From NCBI GenBank assembly GCA_000711775.1, contig ARYC01001378.1, positions 43,922-107,921 on the forward strand: a DNA stretch of 64,000 bases, given 5' to 3'. Shown here one piece after another: positions 38,501-49,054 of this stretch. The first letter of the stretch is position 1. Each line of letters begins with the position of its first letter. Both the position numbers and the translations under genes were made by a program. This DNA comes from Oxytricha trifallax. Its lineage: Eukaryota; Ciliophora; Spirotrichea; Sporadotrichida; Oxytrichidae. The notes beneath the pieces were generated by a model. It had not been told where the DNA came from. It did no database searches and saw only the letters and a program-made list of their open reading frames with translations.

Positions 38501-41500
38501 GCTTTAGCAATCATTTACAAATTTCGAATATTTTTTAAAACTTATTTATGTTCATGCAAATCCTTTATATTTTTGATCATATTAAACGAAAGTATAATAT
38601 TAAAAGCCTCTGGGTATTATTAATGATAAAGGTAGTCTATTAGTTATTTCAAATTTATTTAGCCTTAGTGCGATGAAACCATAGCTTAAAATAAAACTAT
38701 TTTTAAAAACAAGTTATTGCTTTCATGCAATCTCTTCCTTGAGCCTCTCTTTGAACCATGTATTCGTTAGCAAATTAATTTTGGAACTGATAATTCTTAA
38801 ATGGATAGCTGAAAGGATAAACCTTATATTTATATTAACAATTAAGCTATGAGCGTTGCTTTTTGGACGGCATATATATAATTAATTCCTAATGCAACTG
38901 CTAATATCAATTTTTAATTGTATTTAAGACAGAAATATACAGAACTCATTCTAGGAAAATGCTAAAGAGTTATTGCTTGCTTTTTAATTGATCAATTCAT
39001 ATCGCTTCTGTATCTTTATCTCCTACTGCTATCTTTAATACTATAGTAGAAATACATTGGAAATTGGGAAACTGATTTTAAATAAGTAAATTTTAAATCA
39101 AAATCGTGGCAGTTAAAGTTGGCTAATTTTAACTCTGTTGAGCTCATTCGATATAGAATCCAAAGTTTTCAGGATTTTACAATCGGCGGTACTATTTTAA
39201 CTTATCCCTTGAGCGAGTTTACTCAACATTGAAAGGGAGGCTATAAATTAATGACTCTTAATTAAAGAAAGTTATCTCATACACGGATGAGGTTAAAAAT
39301 TACCCCAATAATAGAGTCCAGCAAATTTAAAATATACCTCTTATTAACTGAGGATTGCTTAAATGACCAACTTTAATTGCCAATATTTGAGTTACTATTT
39401 TATATAATTAAATTTTATTTTCTAATTTTGTATTCATTTTAACAATATCAAGAACTGGTTTTTATCTTGACAGTACAAGTTTTTGAGTTTCCTTATTTTG
39501 CATTATGAAATTATTTAGATGATACTTTACATACTTTTTAACTAAGATGAGTGAGTGTAATACTTCACTTAACTGGTGAATTGAAATCTATATCCATCTC
39601 AAACTACTTATTAAACTTTAGCTAAGCAATAATAGACCATGGCATTTCGCTAAATTCTATTTTTTTACAATAAATAATTGGTCTATTCTTTACTAACCCC
39701 ATTAAGACCCCAACTTTATCATGCAACTCAATCCACTAAAATATTTAATTAAGGGGTTTTGTAGTTTGAGTGAATAAACTTAACATAGTTTAGAGCACTT
39801 TTTTACTTCTGAGATTGAAGGATAGTAAAAGATATTTTTAAAATCAATTTTGATATTGATCATATATTTTTGAAAACTAAAATTTTAAAATAACAAAATT
39901 TTAGTGTTCATTCAATTATTTATTGTAAAAAAAATTGAATAAAATAAAATAAATGAATGAATTTCTTCTCAATTCTTAAACAATTCACAAACTAAAACAT
40001 ATTTAGTATTATTTAATCTAAAATAAAAAAATATTTAATTAAATATTAATCATACATTATAATAATCAAAATAATCTATATATATATATTTCATATTATA
40101 AAATAGAGATTGTACAATCCGTATTTATATCTTATTTTGAAGTATTTATTATTAGTAGCATCAATCTCTAATTATTAGAGAAATTATAATATTTCTGCGG
40201 TATGCTGAAATTATTTATAGGAATAAAATTAAACTAAAAGATTAAAACTCATTTTAAAAACCCTAAAACTTTTTAAGCAGGCCCATAAAATAAAAATAAG
40301 AATATTTCACTATGAAACTTTACATGATTTAGTTAATAAACGAGCAAAAAATATTATGACAATTTTAATATCTAAATATTATACACTAGATATATTTTAA
40401 TAAAGATATAAAAATAAAAAAAATTAAATTTCAACTATTTAAATTAAAATGAAAATTAATCTAACAACAAAAAATTAAATAAATAAAAAAGAAACATTAA
40501 CTTCTCCAAAAACATTATCCAAATTAATCAAACTAATATTATGCTACTAATAAGGTCTTGTGTTATTGATTTTACAAAGTAATATTTAATATATAATATA
40601 ATTTAATAATTTTATTTAAAAGCAATATTTTTCGTTTACATTTAATTATCTAGGCAACTGCATTGTTTTGGATTTTCTTATCACTATTGTTTTATATTTT
40701 ATCAATATTATTTTAAAGTTATTAAAAAGACAACTGAAAATAATCTTGCTCAAACTTAATTAAATATATAGATTCTATTAAATTAATTTATTATTGACTA
40801 TTTATAATAAAAATAATAATTAAAAATAACTAGGGGACTTCTCTTAAAAATGAACAACATTGCTCCTTTTGAAAGTAACTATTGCTTAAAAATATACACA
40901 TTCACGATAAAATTTTTAAAAATGGTAAGGTACAAAAATATACATTTAATTGAATCATTATATATTCTTACAAGTTTGATTGATGAAAATTGATCAAGCT
41001 TTAATCTGTAAATAGTTGATCTTGCAATTCGTGTTCTAAATACTTATCCGCCATCACCCAGAATAAAAAAAATGTAAAGCAACTTTCGTGTATATATAAT
41101 AAAATTTTCTCGTTATCAGCGATTATCATCCACATCGCTCAGCCACAAATAACAAATAACATTTAAAGCATTCGCAATTGAAATCTTACATTCATGAACT
41201 ATTATTTATTTAAGTACTAAAAATTTATTTAACTTAAATAAGTATTTCTTGGTATGCTATTTTTTATAATTTATATAATATAATATTTGACTGAGCTTTT
41301 CTGTAAGACATTAAAATTATAGACTATTTGTTTATATAAAATTGCCAATATTTTCATCAGAAAAAAGTATTATTTAAAGAAATATTTTGAGGATAAGCTA
41401 ATAAAACTGACATAAATTTTTATTAAATGGAGATTATGCTATTAAATGTTTGCGGATTTAATGAAACTTATTATAACATTTAAAAATATCGTCAGAATAA

Positions 41501-44500
41501 AGAAAGAAAATAGAAAAGAAATGAAAATTAAAGTTAATTTATTAATTTAAAAGGGTCATGAAGTCGAAATGTCATGCAAGAATATGTTTGAAATTTTTGG
41601 GAAAAATTTTCATATAAATTAGGAGATTTCAGGGTACTGAGATAGGCGGTTTCGGGGATATAATCAGGAAGGAAGTATGGGGAAAAAGTGTCTATCAAAA
41701 CAATAGCTTTTTTTATAAATGTTTTAAAAATGTTATTTTTATATTTATTTTAATACAAATCTTAAAACAATATAATTTGATTCCAAACAAACCATAATCT
41801 CATTAATATTTTTTCTATAAAAACTCAAAAAAATATATCTATAATATCTTATTAAATTTTTGGCCAATATTTTATTCTGGACATTAGCAAAATTTATAGC
41901 AGTATAATTGATTTGGGGAAATTAAAAATGAAAATCTAACTGTATTCTGATTAATCTTAACTGCCACTAATTTCACATGGCTCTAATCATAAATTGATTC
42001 AATCAACTTTTAATTTTATACTGAATTTACATTATATATTGTACAGTTTTGATTTTTTAAATTTTTAATTGTACATTAAGAGTGCAAGATAAATGTTATT
42101 AATATGCATAAATTTATTATTTACGCAAATATGTACTGTTTCATAGAATCACTCTTATTATGCCGTCGTTTGTTTTTTAGGCTTTATCGAGGTCTCCTCT
42201 ATCATATGTGTATCTTCAGCTACTATCTGCTCATACTTCATCATCTCTGCATCCACCTAATCTTATATTCCCTGCTTAAAGTACATTGTCAGCTAGGCCT
42301 CGTTGAATGGAAACTTCTTGTCATCCTATATCATCTCCTTACTGAATTCGGCCATCACAAATGACTTCTTGTCTATATCACTCATCTTGTCAAAAGGCAA
42401 CTGGCTCGATATCTCTGTGATCTATATCTACTAAAATTTAATTATGGGCTGCTTGTACTTAAGATTAACTGGATTCCCATTCCTGGCTTAGTTTTGATGT
42501 ATTTTTGATTAGAGATTAAATTATTTAAAATTAGATCTTTTTTGCTGACATCATCAGTTTTAATATCGAGGATATAGAAGTGGCGCTCGTTTGTTCTTCA
42601 ATGTCTGTTTGAAAAGTCTTAGAATTCATCAAGTGATCGTGATTAGTTTTAAAATTAAGAGATGTGAGACATTAAATGTAGTATCCCTCTCCACCATTTA
42701 GATTATTATTCCATTTGTTTTTATTATAATTGCATATTAATAAACATTTATCTTGCGCATTAAATGTACAATTACAAAATTAAAAAATAAAAACTGTACA
42801 ATGTATAATTGTACAATTATTTGTTACGCCCTAATATTTTTTAAATAAAATAAAATAAAAAGATCAGAACTGAACAATTTATAATGTATAATTTTGTCAT
42901 AATTAATTAATTTAATTAAAAAAAGTAACCAAAACTGTACAATGTATAATGTACATTCAGTATAAAATTAAAAGTTGATTGAATCAATTTATGATTAGAG
43001 CCATGTGAAATTAGTGGCAGTTAAGATTAATCAGAAATACAATTAGATTTTCATTTTTGAATTTCCCAAAATTAATTATACTTTAGCAATAATAAACAAC
43101 AAAAGGATAAAAAAGAAATTGCCTTAAATACACAAATTATCAATTATAAAAATTTCTAAATATAGCATAAATAAATTAATTATTATGTATCGTTTTTTAA
43201 CTTAAAAGTATTTTTAAATAATTACAGAAGATTTGAAATTCTAGGATGACCTTTTGCTATATTATAACTTTATGGTATTATATTTATTTAAATCTGCTTA
43301 TTACTAAATTGTAAAAATTATGAATATAAAAATGAGTTATCAATTGATGACTACGATTAAAAATCAAAAATTTATGGTCAAATTTGCCAGTGTTTATTAT
43401 TTGGGATTAAATTATGATTAAACTTATCCTTAAGTAGATATTTTTATTTATATATTAAATAATATTTAATTATTATGATTGACTGAGATGCAATTGGTCT
43501 CATCATACAATTTGCCAATTTCACACCTCAATTCTGATTTCTTGTTACAAGTATATGATTTAAATATATAGTTTCCTGTCCTAAATATTATAATTTATTT
43601 TATTGCCAAAAAACAAATGAGAAAATACTTATAGATACTTAAATTTTCCTCAAACAATAACAAACATTTTTGCTAATAAAATAAGTTTAAGGTTTAGAAA
43701 ATATTCCTTATATTTTTAAATCATATATACTATATTGATGCTTAAATTGTATTAATAAGTGGGACTTTCATAAATTATTAAAATTTATTTTTAGATTACT
43801 GATTAAAAGATGTTCAAAATGTATTATTGGTTCATTGTTAATGAAAAAGATTCTTAAAAAGTGATAAAAATTACATGATTTTAATATGGCAATGGAATTT
43901 CAGTAGGGAGAAGAAATCTTTTTCTTTCAGAGTAAAAGAAACTTCCCCTTATTAAATTATTAATTAAAATTGGATAAAATATATGATAACCAGTATTTAG
44001 CAATAATATAAACCTCTTTTATAATTCATAACATAATATAAATGGTATCAAATTATAATCAAATGAGAAAATATATTTTTCACGCCTTAAGATTTATTTT
44101 ATAAGATAAATTATATTTATACTTTGGAAATGAAATAACTATAAATACAGTAGGAATACCTTTGATTAGGGAAGTTTAAATTATAATAAATAAATAATAT
44201 AATTTGGTGCAGTTAACTTTCTTGAAACCTAGACAGAATGGTGCTTGTTTGATAGAGAATTCAAAATTAAATAGACTTTATTATTATTAACTGTACCCAT
44301 CAATCGCATCCCTGGAGTTAGATTTTGAGTTAAATTTTTGGTGATTTGTTTAGTTAATTTGATGTCAAAATATAACTCAATATCTAACTTTAGAGATGCG
44401 ATAGAGTTGTACCGCCTAAAGTAAATTACATCTAATTAAGAATTTTTTGAAATAAGCTGAAATTTAAATACAAATTTATTAGTAATAATAGCAATAGTAA

Positions 44501-47500
44501 TAGTAGTAATAGAAATAGTAAATCTATAAAATAAACGTTTCATCTTTATTGTAAACATTCGAAAATCTTAAATTGTTTGCCCTTCTCTCTGTGGCTTCTT
44601 AAACTTCCTCTTCGTTGACGCCTTTAGTCTTACCATGTGCAAGCCCTGTAAAAATAAAATGTTAGATATTTTTTTGTAACTTACATTAATGTTTAGACAC
44701 AGACGTTTCTGATCAGACATTTTTTATTTTTGTTTATTATGATGATTTTATTATTTCGATTTAAACTGATTTCAAGAAAATCTTGAATATTGAATTCCTT
44801 ATCAAACAAGTACCATGTTGTCTAGGTTTCAACAAAGTTTACTGAGACGAATTTAATTATTAATAATTTAAATTATAATTTACTTTTCCATATTCAAATT
44901 TATTCCCAATATATTATTTATTGTAGGCATAATAAGCTTTGATATAAGTTAATTACTACTGACTTATGATTGCCTTAATAATTTAGAATTCCTCTGTTTA
45001 CTTTTTTATATTAAAAGCTTCTTCATTTTTACTTTTAAAAAAATAAACTCTCTAATTTTTTTATATTTACAAACCTATTCTATAACATATAAAATAATAT
45101 TTGAATGACAGAATTAGAGAATACTATATAATTAAAATAAGAAACACTATTGCCCTAATAAATTGTCCTTATCTTATTTTTATTACAAACTTTAGTATTA
45201 AATGACTCAACAATTAATTATATATTAAAGCGTTTTTTCCTGTGCTAGTGTCAATTAAAATTTACCTGTCATGTATAGGTGTATGATTCTACTTACATAC
45301 TCAAACGGAAAACAGCTAGTCTTTGATAAATTAGATATTTATGTTTGAGATTTTATAAATTGCAGATTATCAGCCATTACCATGTCATCCTACTTCTAGG
45401 TAGTTATCATAATTTCAAGTTTCCTTTAAATTTTTATGATGACTTTGTTTGAAGTTTGACATTTATAAATTAAGGTATTACAACATATATAGAAAAGGAA
45501 ACATTTAATTAAACAATGAATGAATAGGAAATATCTCAGAGTAGAGATGGAATAACAATGAAGCTTGAAAGGAGCTGAGATATTTATGAAAAATAAGTGA
45601 AAAACTTTAATCTAAAATGAATAATTATTAATATCATGCAAAAACTTTAAAATAAAAATGGAACATAATCTAAAGAACAGCTTTACAATGACTCTATTTT
45701 CCATCAAACACATCACCATCTACATGCCAGAATTTGTTTTAGTGAGCTCTTGAGGCGAGCTTGTGAAGTCTCTTCTAAACCCACTGCCTAGTCTTACCAA
45801 GAAGCAATCCTATAAAAATAAATAAGTAAGATATGTTTTTTGTAACTTCATTATTAGTGATTGAACAAGGGTTTCATCGTCACCATTTTAAGTATTGGCA
45901 AAGTATTAATAATTATTCATTTTAGATCAAAGTTTTTCACTTATTTTTCAATATTAACCAACATATTTACAAAGCCTATTACCCATGATTATTTAATTTC
46001 ACAATTTATGGATGGCTTACTTTTAGTTTTTCCAACGAATTAAAAGGCTCATAAATCTTTTGTCTAGCGCTATTAGTTTTACCCTTATAATTATTAATAA
46101 ATTTAGCTTTTGTTGATCACTAAATTTTTCTAAAAGAAAAGAATTGAATAGAATATTAATTTTTATACTTTATCTGACAGTGAATTTTTAGGATCTCCAT
46201 TCCTTTATGCTTGATTAATTTTTTGTATCAAATCATAATACTTCTCTTAGCCTAGGAACTTTAGACATTTTTAACACTTTATTGGGATAATTGGAATATA
46301 TAAATAAGTTAAATTAATAGAGTTATTAATGCTTAAGAAATTCAAGAGCTCTCAGTACTATCGCTATTTGTCTTTTAGTGTCTTTACTAACATTATTAAC
46401 TCAAATAAAATAGCTACATTATGCACATCCAATTCAAAGTGAAATAAGACTCATTTTAATACTCAGTCACCAATCTTTCAATAATTTTCTCACAGAAATC
46501 TTCAAAGATGTCCCTTTCTTTTGTAAATAAAAGCTGATTTTCTACTTATTAACCATGTAAACTTGGAATTTTTTGTAGTATTTATCTGGTTTTAAGAATT
46601 TTATAGCTTTGGTTGACATTGTAATCGAATTTACAATTATATAATATATGTCTATGCTTTATTCCTTTTTTAATGAGTTTGGGGAATTTTTTTTTCTGTA
46701 ATTCTAATTCAGTGCAGGATGTTTAGTTAACAAAAATCGCTTAAATTAATAAATTTCTCTGGTATTTAATTAAAATGCATATTTATGTTTTTTATATATT
46801 GAATTTATTAATATTATTAAATGTTAGTATCAAAATACAATTGAATTGGGAAAATAAGATAAATAAATTAATAATTCGTATTTTAAATATATTAACTGCC
46901 ACTAAATACATAAGCTTGTAGATCAAATTTGAGAGTGGACACTTACCGTTATGTTACTGAGATCACACCGTTTCTTCAATATCTCATGCTCTTAAGATTT
47001 TCGGTACTGATCTGTGCCTTGACCAATTTGATCGATTTGACCGTATACTCTTTTTGGTCAAATGAGTCAAATAAGTAAACTTAAGTATTTAATTATATTA
47101 AACGATTTAAATATTATGAAACAAAATAATGACAAACAGCATTCCCTCACTGCTACGAGTTCTCCGTTGAAATCTTTGTTCAATTCATCTTCAAGTATTC
47201 ATTAGGTTTCATGTTAATTAAAGTCAAACGGTTTTAAATATTTAAGTTTAATCAATGATTGTAACATAGTAATTAAAATACTCAAAATTAAAATTATTAA
47301 AATTAAATAAATATATATCAGTACTCATAGTTAAACTCTATTACTAATGGATGCTATGCATCCTTATCATAGAATATTTTAAAAAATTTAGAATACTTTA
47401 TTTTTTAAGTTTTCTTCTTTTTTATTCGATATTTAAGTTTAATCTTTCTTTATCTCTTATTTTCCAAACAGATTTTGTTATATTCCTTTTGGAATATATA

Positions 47501-49054
47501 AAGTGCCTGTTTGACTTTTTTAAATGATATTAATGAAGCCTTTCTATTTAGTAGGGATACATAGAATACTGTTCCATATCCAAGTCTGATTCTCGATATT
47601 ACATTTGGAATATTTGCACAAAAATATGATACGACGGACAATGTTAACAAATGATTGTCCGGCGGACAATGCTTTTAAAAGATTGTCTGGTAACCTGTTT
47701 AAGAGATAAGTTGATATATGAATGTTTTTAATGTTTAAAAGTTAAAAATAAATAAAAAACATATATTTAAAAATATTATAAATCAAACATGGAAATTTTT
47801 ACAGTTCTCGTAGACCAAGACTACAATTAACTTGAGTTTTAATGATTCCGCTCAGTTCTCTGCTCACATTCTTCTCCTGGGAGTGTTGTGGTACGGTGGT
47901 CTCTTCTTTTAACCGTGTCAGCATGTTCTTAGCCAAATCTTTGGCATCGAAGGGCAACTTTTTTTCTTTAAGCTCTTCTAGACATTACTCAGATCAATCA
48001 AATGGCATCGGCCTTAAATGCCTCTCTATCGATCTTCTAAAGTTTTTCTAATGGCAAAGAGTTAGTAGTTATTACGACTACGCTGACTACACATTCTAAA
48101 GAGAGATCCCCATACTTTACTTCTGTGGTGTGGCAGCTCCTCTCTAACAATCTTTTCATTTTAGCAGTAATTATAATAATTAAATCGTTTAATATAATTA
48201 AATACTTAAGTTTACTTATTTGACTCATTTGACCAAAAAGAGTATACGGTCAAATCGATCAAATTGGTCAAGGCACAGATCAGTACCGAAAATCTTAAGA
48301 GCATGAGATATTGAAGAAACGGTGTGATCTCAGTAACATAACGGTAAGTGTCCACTCTCAAATTTGATCTACAAGCTTATGTATTTAGTGGCAGTTAATA
48401 TATTTAAAATACGAATTATTAATTTATTTATCTTATTTTCCCAATTCAATTGTATTTTGATAATATTTTTTAATCAGTCAAATTAAAGCCCAATCATAAT
48501 ATTTGAAAGTCAAATCGGTCTTTTTTTAAAAAAAATTATATCACCAATTTGTTAGTATAAAAGTTATTTAAATTAAGAAAATTAGTCACAAAAATAATAT
48601 GTTCTCTTTTTTGAATAAAGAAATTCATATCATAAATTGTTTAAATTTTAAAATTCCTAGAGAATAATTTCATTTTAGATTAACACTTTTCAATTGATAT
48701 TTTTATCAATTTCATTAATATTAAATATATAAAATGTAACGAAGTTGTAAAAGTTATATATTTTTGCTTCTTAGTACAATAATAATATTTAAATAGTTAA
48801 ATACGCAATCAATCAAATATATAAATTAATCAATATAAATTTATCACTTACTTATTTAGTTCGATGTAATTAAAGCTTTTTATATTATAATACTTTTATC
48901 CTATAGTGAACTCCCTTTTTTAAAACTAAATGCAACTATATATTTACTTTTAAATAATTTAGAGTTTTAAATATGCAGCGACTTCTTTTATTATATATCG
49001 TATAGGAGTTTGCTTAAATTCTACTTTAATCAGGAAAATGATGAAACAGTAATT
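35432..49054 (+). CDS. Gene C: 5' part of a third tandem paralogue
   Basis: Pieces equivalent to B1, B2, B3, B4, B6 and B7 occur in the same order and strand (C1 to C7; listed separately). C1-C4 join in frame through pointers at the same protein positions as in gene B. C6 and C7 are 8 kb apart, because this interval holds elements P2e, P2g and P2f. No C5 equivalent and no later pieces were found; they may lie beyond the window or be lost. C7 keeps a good frame and many silent differences from B7, so the gene was constrained until recently. Whether it is functional is unknown. The channel part is not in the window. Confidence 0.6.
35538..36410. other. Left part of the C1-C2 interval
   Basis: AT-rich; nothing recognised. 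With P3a it forms a presumed IES of about 1.6 kb. Confidence 0.45.
36411..37056. repeat. P3a: 646-bp near-perfect palindrome
   Basis: Arms of about 315 bp meet at a short loop (about 36725-36738). The tips are a G-run followed by CAACACCTGAACCAGTAACT. P3b (53328-53953) has the same tip (GGGGCAAGACCTGAACTAAT) but a different interior. Arm identity is very high. It lies wholly inside the C1-C2 interval of gene C, so excision of that IES would remove it. Confidence 0.88.
37146..37353 (+). CDS. Gene C piece C2
   Basis: Reads PESQNVDMSQRSQSDIEPLL, then PSSSPSQPIQQN and LVKMEDKDNQKVTLILSPEE. Strong match to B2. It ends at pointer TTAAAAGCTA (37344-37353), repeated at 37434-37443; B2 uses AAGCT at the same point. 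Confidence 0.85.
37434..37591 (+). CDS. Gene C piece C3
   Basis: Reads AIEVQKAIEKEKKAIEKFEN, then MKPFFEDFYKAEDFFVDIVP. Match to B3 with the acidic FFEDF motif kept. It ends at pointer AAAGTAA (37585-37591), repeated at 37629-37635, the same pointer as in B. Confidence 0.85.
37629..37731 (+). CDS. Gene C piece C4
   Basis: Reads SKIKVVSNRSWYIEGDYIFT, then IEPKDWEKETKE. Match to B4. The IES before it is only about 37 bp plus the pointer, against about 660 bp in gene B. Confidence 0.85.
38345..38850 (-). pseudogene. TBE kinase gene fragment
   Basis: The minus strand aligns by eye with the kinase part of TBE-2 (62700-63100). Shared stretches include GCGATGAAACCATAGCTTAA, ATATTCGTTAGCAAA-like and GGATAGCTGAAAGG. 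Many substitutions and indels break the frame. Confidence 0.7.
39044..39445. mobile_element. P2d: TA-flanked foldback inside the TBE relic
   Basis: The tip TAGTAGAAATACATTGGAAA is followed by GTGGCAGTTAAAGTTGGCT and GGCGGTACTATTTTAAC, as in P2b. The right arm is more diverged. It is nested in the TBE relic, so it inserted after that TBE. Confidence 0.75.
39769..40832. other. AT-rich interval of gene C
   Basis: Nothing recognised; a C5 equivalent was sought and not found. Confidence 0.4.
40833..40912 (+). CDS. Gene C piece C6 (diverged)
   Basis: Reads MNNIAPFESNYCLKIYTFT, alignable at the DNA level with B6 (TTGCTTAAA..TACACATTCAC). Divergence is higher than for C2-C4 and C7, so it may be eroding. 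Confidence 0.45.
40913..41896. other. AT-rich interval
   Basis: Nothing recognised. Left part of the expanded C6-C7 interval. Confidence 0.4.
41897..43089 (-). mobile_element. P2e: long P2 element carrying an open frame
   Basis: The tips TAGCAGTATAATTGATTTGG and its inverse are flanked by TA. The arms are about 170 bp and contain ACTGCCACTAATTTCACATG with its inverse. Near the inner ends of the arms are repeats of GTACAATGTATAATGTACA type. The centre carries a minus-strand coding region. Length (1,193 bp), tips and TA flanks make it a longer P2 relative. Confidence 0.75.
42149..42600 (-). CDS. Unknown P2-borne protein (P2e copy)
   Basis: Not a family I recognise. The N-terminal part reads ERHFYILDIKTDDVSKKDLI, then YIKTKPGMGIQ. 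After an apparent one-base shift near 42470 it continues NLKYKQPIIKF, SSQLPFDKMSDIDKKSFVMA, KFPFNEAQLTMYFKQGI and a charged tail, ending TGA at 42149-42151. The P2f element carries a homologue (SLPLEKLQKIDREAF, KKLPFDAKDLAKNM) at the same relative place. Shared features are a (S)LP..K..ID...F segment and KK.PF....L...M. About 150 residues, probably cytosolic, with no transmembrane segment. It could be an accessory or DNA-binding protein of the element, or a captured host gene. The frameshift suggests decay in this copy. Confidence 0.55.
43090..44147. other. AT-rich interval
   Basis: Nothing firm. A short stretch near 43810-43865 (YYWFIVNEKDSQKVIK) is coding-like on the + strand but unsupported. 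Confidence 0.35.
44148..44909 (-). mobile_element. P2g: P2 element with an exon-like insert
   Basis: The tip CAGTAGGAATACCTTTGATT is flanked by TA; the right end is a diverged inverse. Subterminal pairs include CCTAGACAGAATGGTGCTTG on the left and CAAGTACCATGTTGTCTAGG on the right. An internal inverted repeat (44280-44430, with CTGTACCCATCAATCGCATC and its approximate inverse) resembles the GGCGGTACTATT core of P2b. The rest (44450-44815) is unpaired and contains an exon-intron-exon-like stretch. Confidence 0.65.
44530..44720 (-). pseudogene. Exon-intron-exon-like fragment inside P2g
   Basis: Minus strand: ATG at 44720 and MSDQKRLCLNIN, then a 39-bp AT-rich stretch with GTAAGT at its start and TTTTACAG at its end (44684 to 44646), then an open stretch whose frames read GLAHGKTKGVNEEEV or GLHMVRLKASTKRKF. 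A homologous segment lies at 45660-45890. The GL..GK pattern with RA..F..V downstream is faintly like ribosomal protein eS30, but this is a guess. The frames across the intron do not fit cleanly, so it is probably a broken fragment. Confidence 0.35.
45660..45890 (-). pseudogene. Second copy of the exon-like fragment
   Basis: The minus strand aligns with 44530-44720 across the intron-like part (AAGTTACAAAAAACATATCT ending TTTTATAG) and the downstream part (CTTGGTAAGACTA). It reads GLLLGKTRQWVQKRLHKLAS, then RAHQNKFWHVDGDVF. It is not inside a P2 element as far as I can see, so it could be the source of the P2g insert or a separate copy. Confidence 0.35.
45891..46829. other. AT-rich interval
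   Basis: Nothing recognised. Confidence 0.4.
47410..47650 (-). CDS. Second P2f frame, unknown protein
   Basis: From ATG at 47650: MLTLSVVSYFCANIPNVISR, then RLGYGTVFYVSLLNRKASLI and KKVKQALYIFQKEYNKICLE, followed by a Lys-rich tail in which TAA/TAG read as Gln. 66 codons are open even under the standard code. No family recognised and no equivalent seen in P2e. It might be the C-terminal part of the upstream protein after a frame change. Confidence 0.35.
47635..47690. repeat. Two tandem short hairpins
   Basis: CGGACAAT is paired with ATTGTCCG at 47635-47661, immediately followed by GCGGACAAT paired with ATTGTCTGG at 47662-47690. The loops are AT-rich. The junction forms a perfect palindrome around ATTGTCCGGCGGACAAT. 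It sits just upstream of the second P2f frame and could be a protein-binding site or a transcript hairpin. Confidence 0.6.
47790..48159 (-). CDS. Unknown P2-borne protein (P2f copy)
   Basis: From ATG at 48159: MKRLLERSCHTTEVKYGDLS, then ECVVSVVVITTNSLPLEKLQ and KIDREAFKADAI. After an apparent one-base shift near 48005 it continues CLEELKEKKLPFDAKDLAKN, then MLTRLKEETTVPQHSQEKNV. It is homologous to the P2e frame: SLPLEKLQKID against SQLPFDKMSDID, and KKLPFDAKDL against KKFPFNEAQL. One frameshift by my reading. Function unknown. Keeping the same protein in two diverged elements suggests that it belongs to the P2 element and not to a host gene. Confidence 0.55.
48461..48970. other. AT-rich interval
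   Basis: Nothing recognised. Confidence 0.4.
48971..49054 (+). CDS. Gene C piece C7
   Basis: Reads ICSDFFYYISYRSLLKFYFN, then QENDETVI. Close match to B7. It is the last recognised piece of gene C. Confidence 0.75.

Larger units (their letters stand above)
37998..39768 (-). mobile_element. Decayed TBE relic
   Basis: The left end CAAACCCCTAAACCCTTTAA, followed by a diverged copy of the TBE terminal repeat (TTTTAATGATTTGAATTTCA), matches the ends of TBE-1. The right end at about 39741-39768 (AAGGGGTTTTGTAGTTTG) is the matching inverse. Between them lie a fragment of the zinc-finger/kinase gene and an inserted P2d element. About 2.3 kb of a 4.1-kb TBE is missing. It lies between gene C pieces C4 and C6. 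Confidence 0.7.
46830..48460 (-). mobile_element. P2f: longest P2 element, with two minus-strand frames
   Basis: The tip TCAAAATACAATTGAATTGG and its inverse are flanked by TA. Arms of about 280 bp are almost identical in inverse orientation, with TTAACTGCCACTAAATACAT at the subterminal place where other P2 elements have TGGCAGTTAA. The 1.07-kb unique centre carries a homologue of the P2e protein, a second frame and a tandem hairpin. It is the best candidate here for a near-complete P2 element. I see no transposase motif in it. Confidence 0.8.

Noticed and set aside
44530..45890. Firm assignment as ribosomal protein eS30
   Set aside because: Only a loose GL..GK...RA..F pattern is visible and the frame across the putative intron does not fit.
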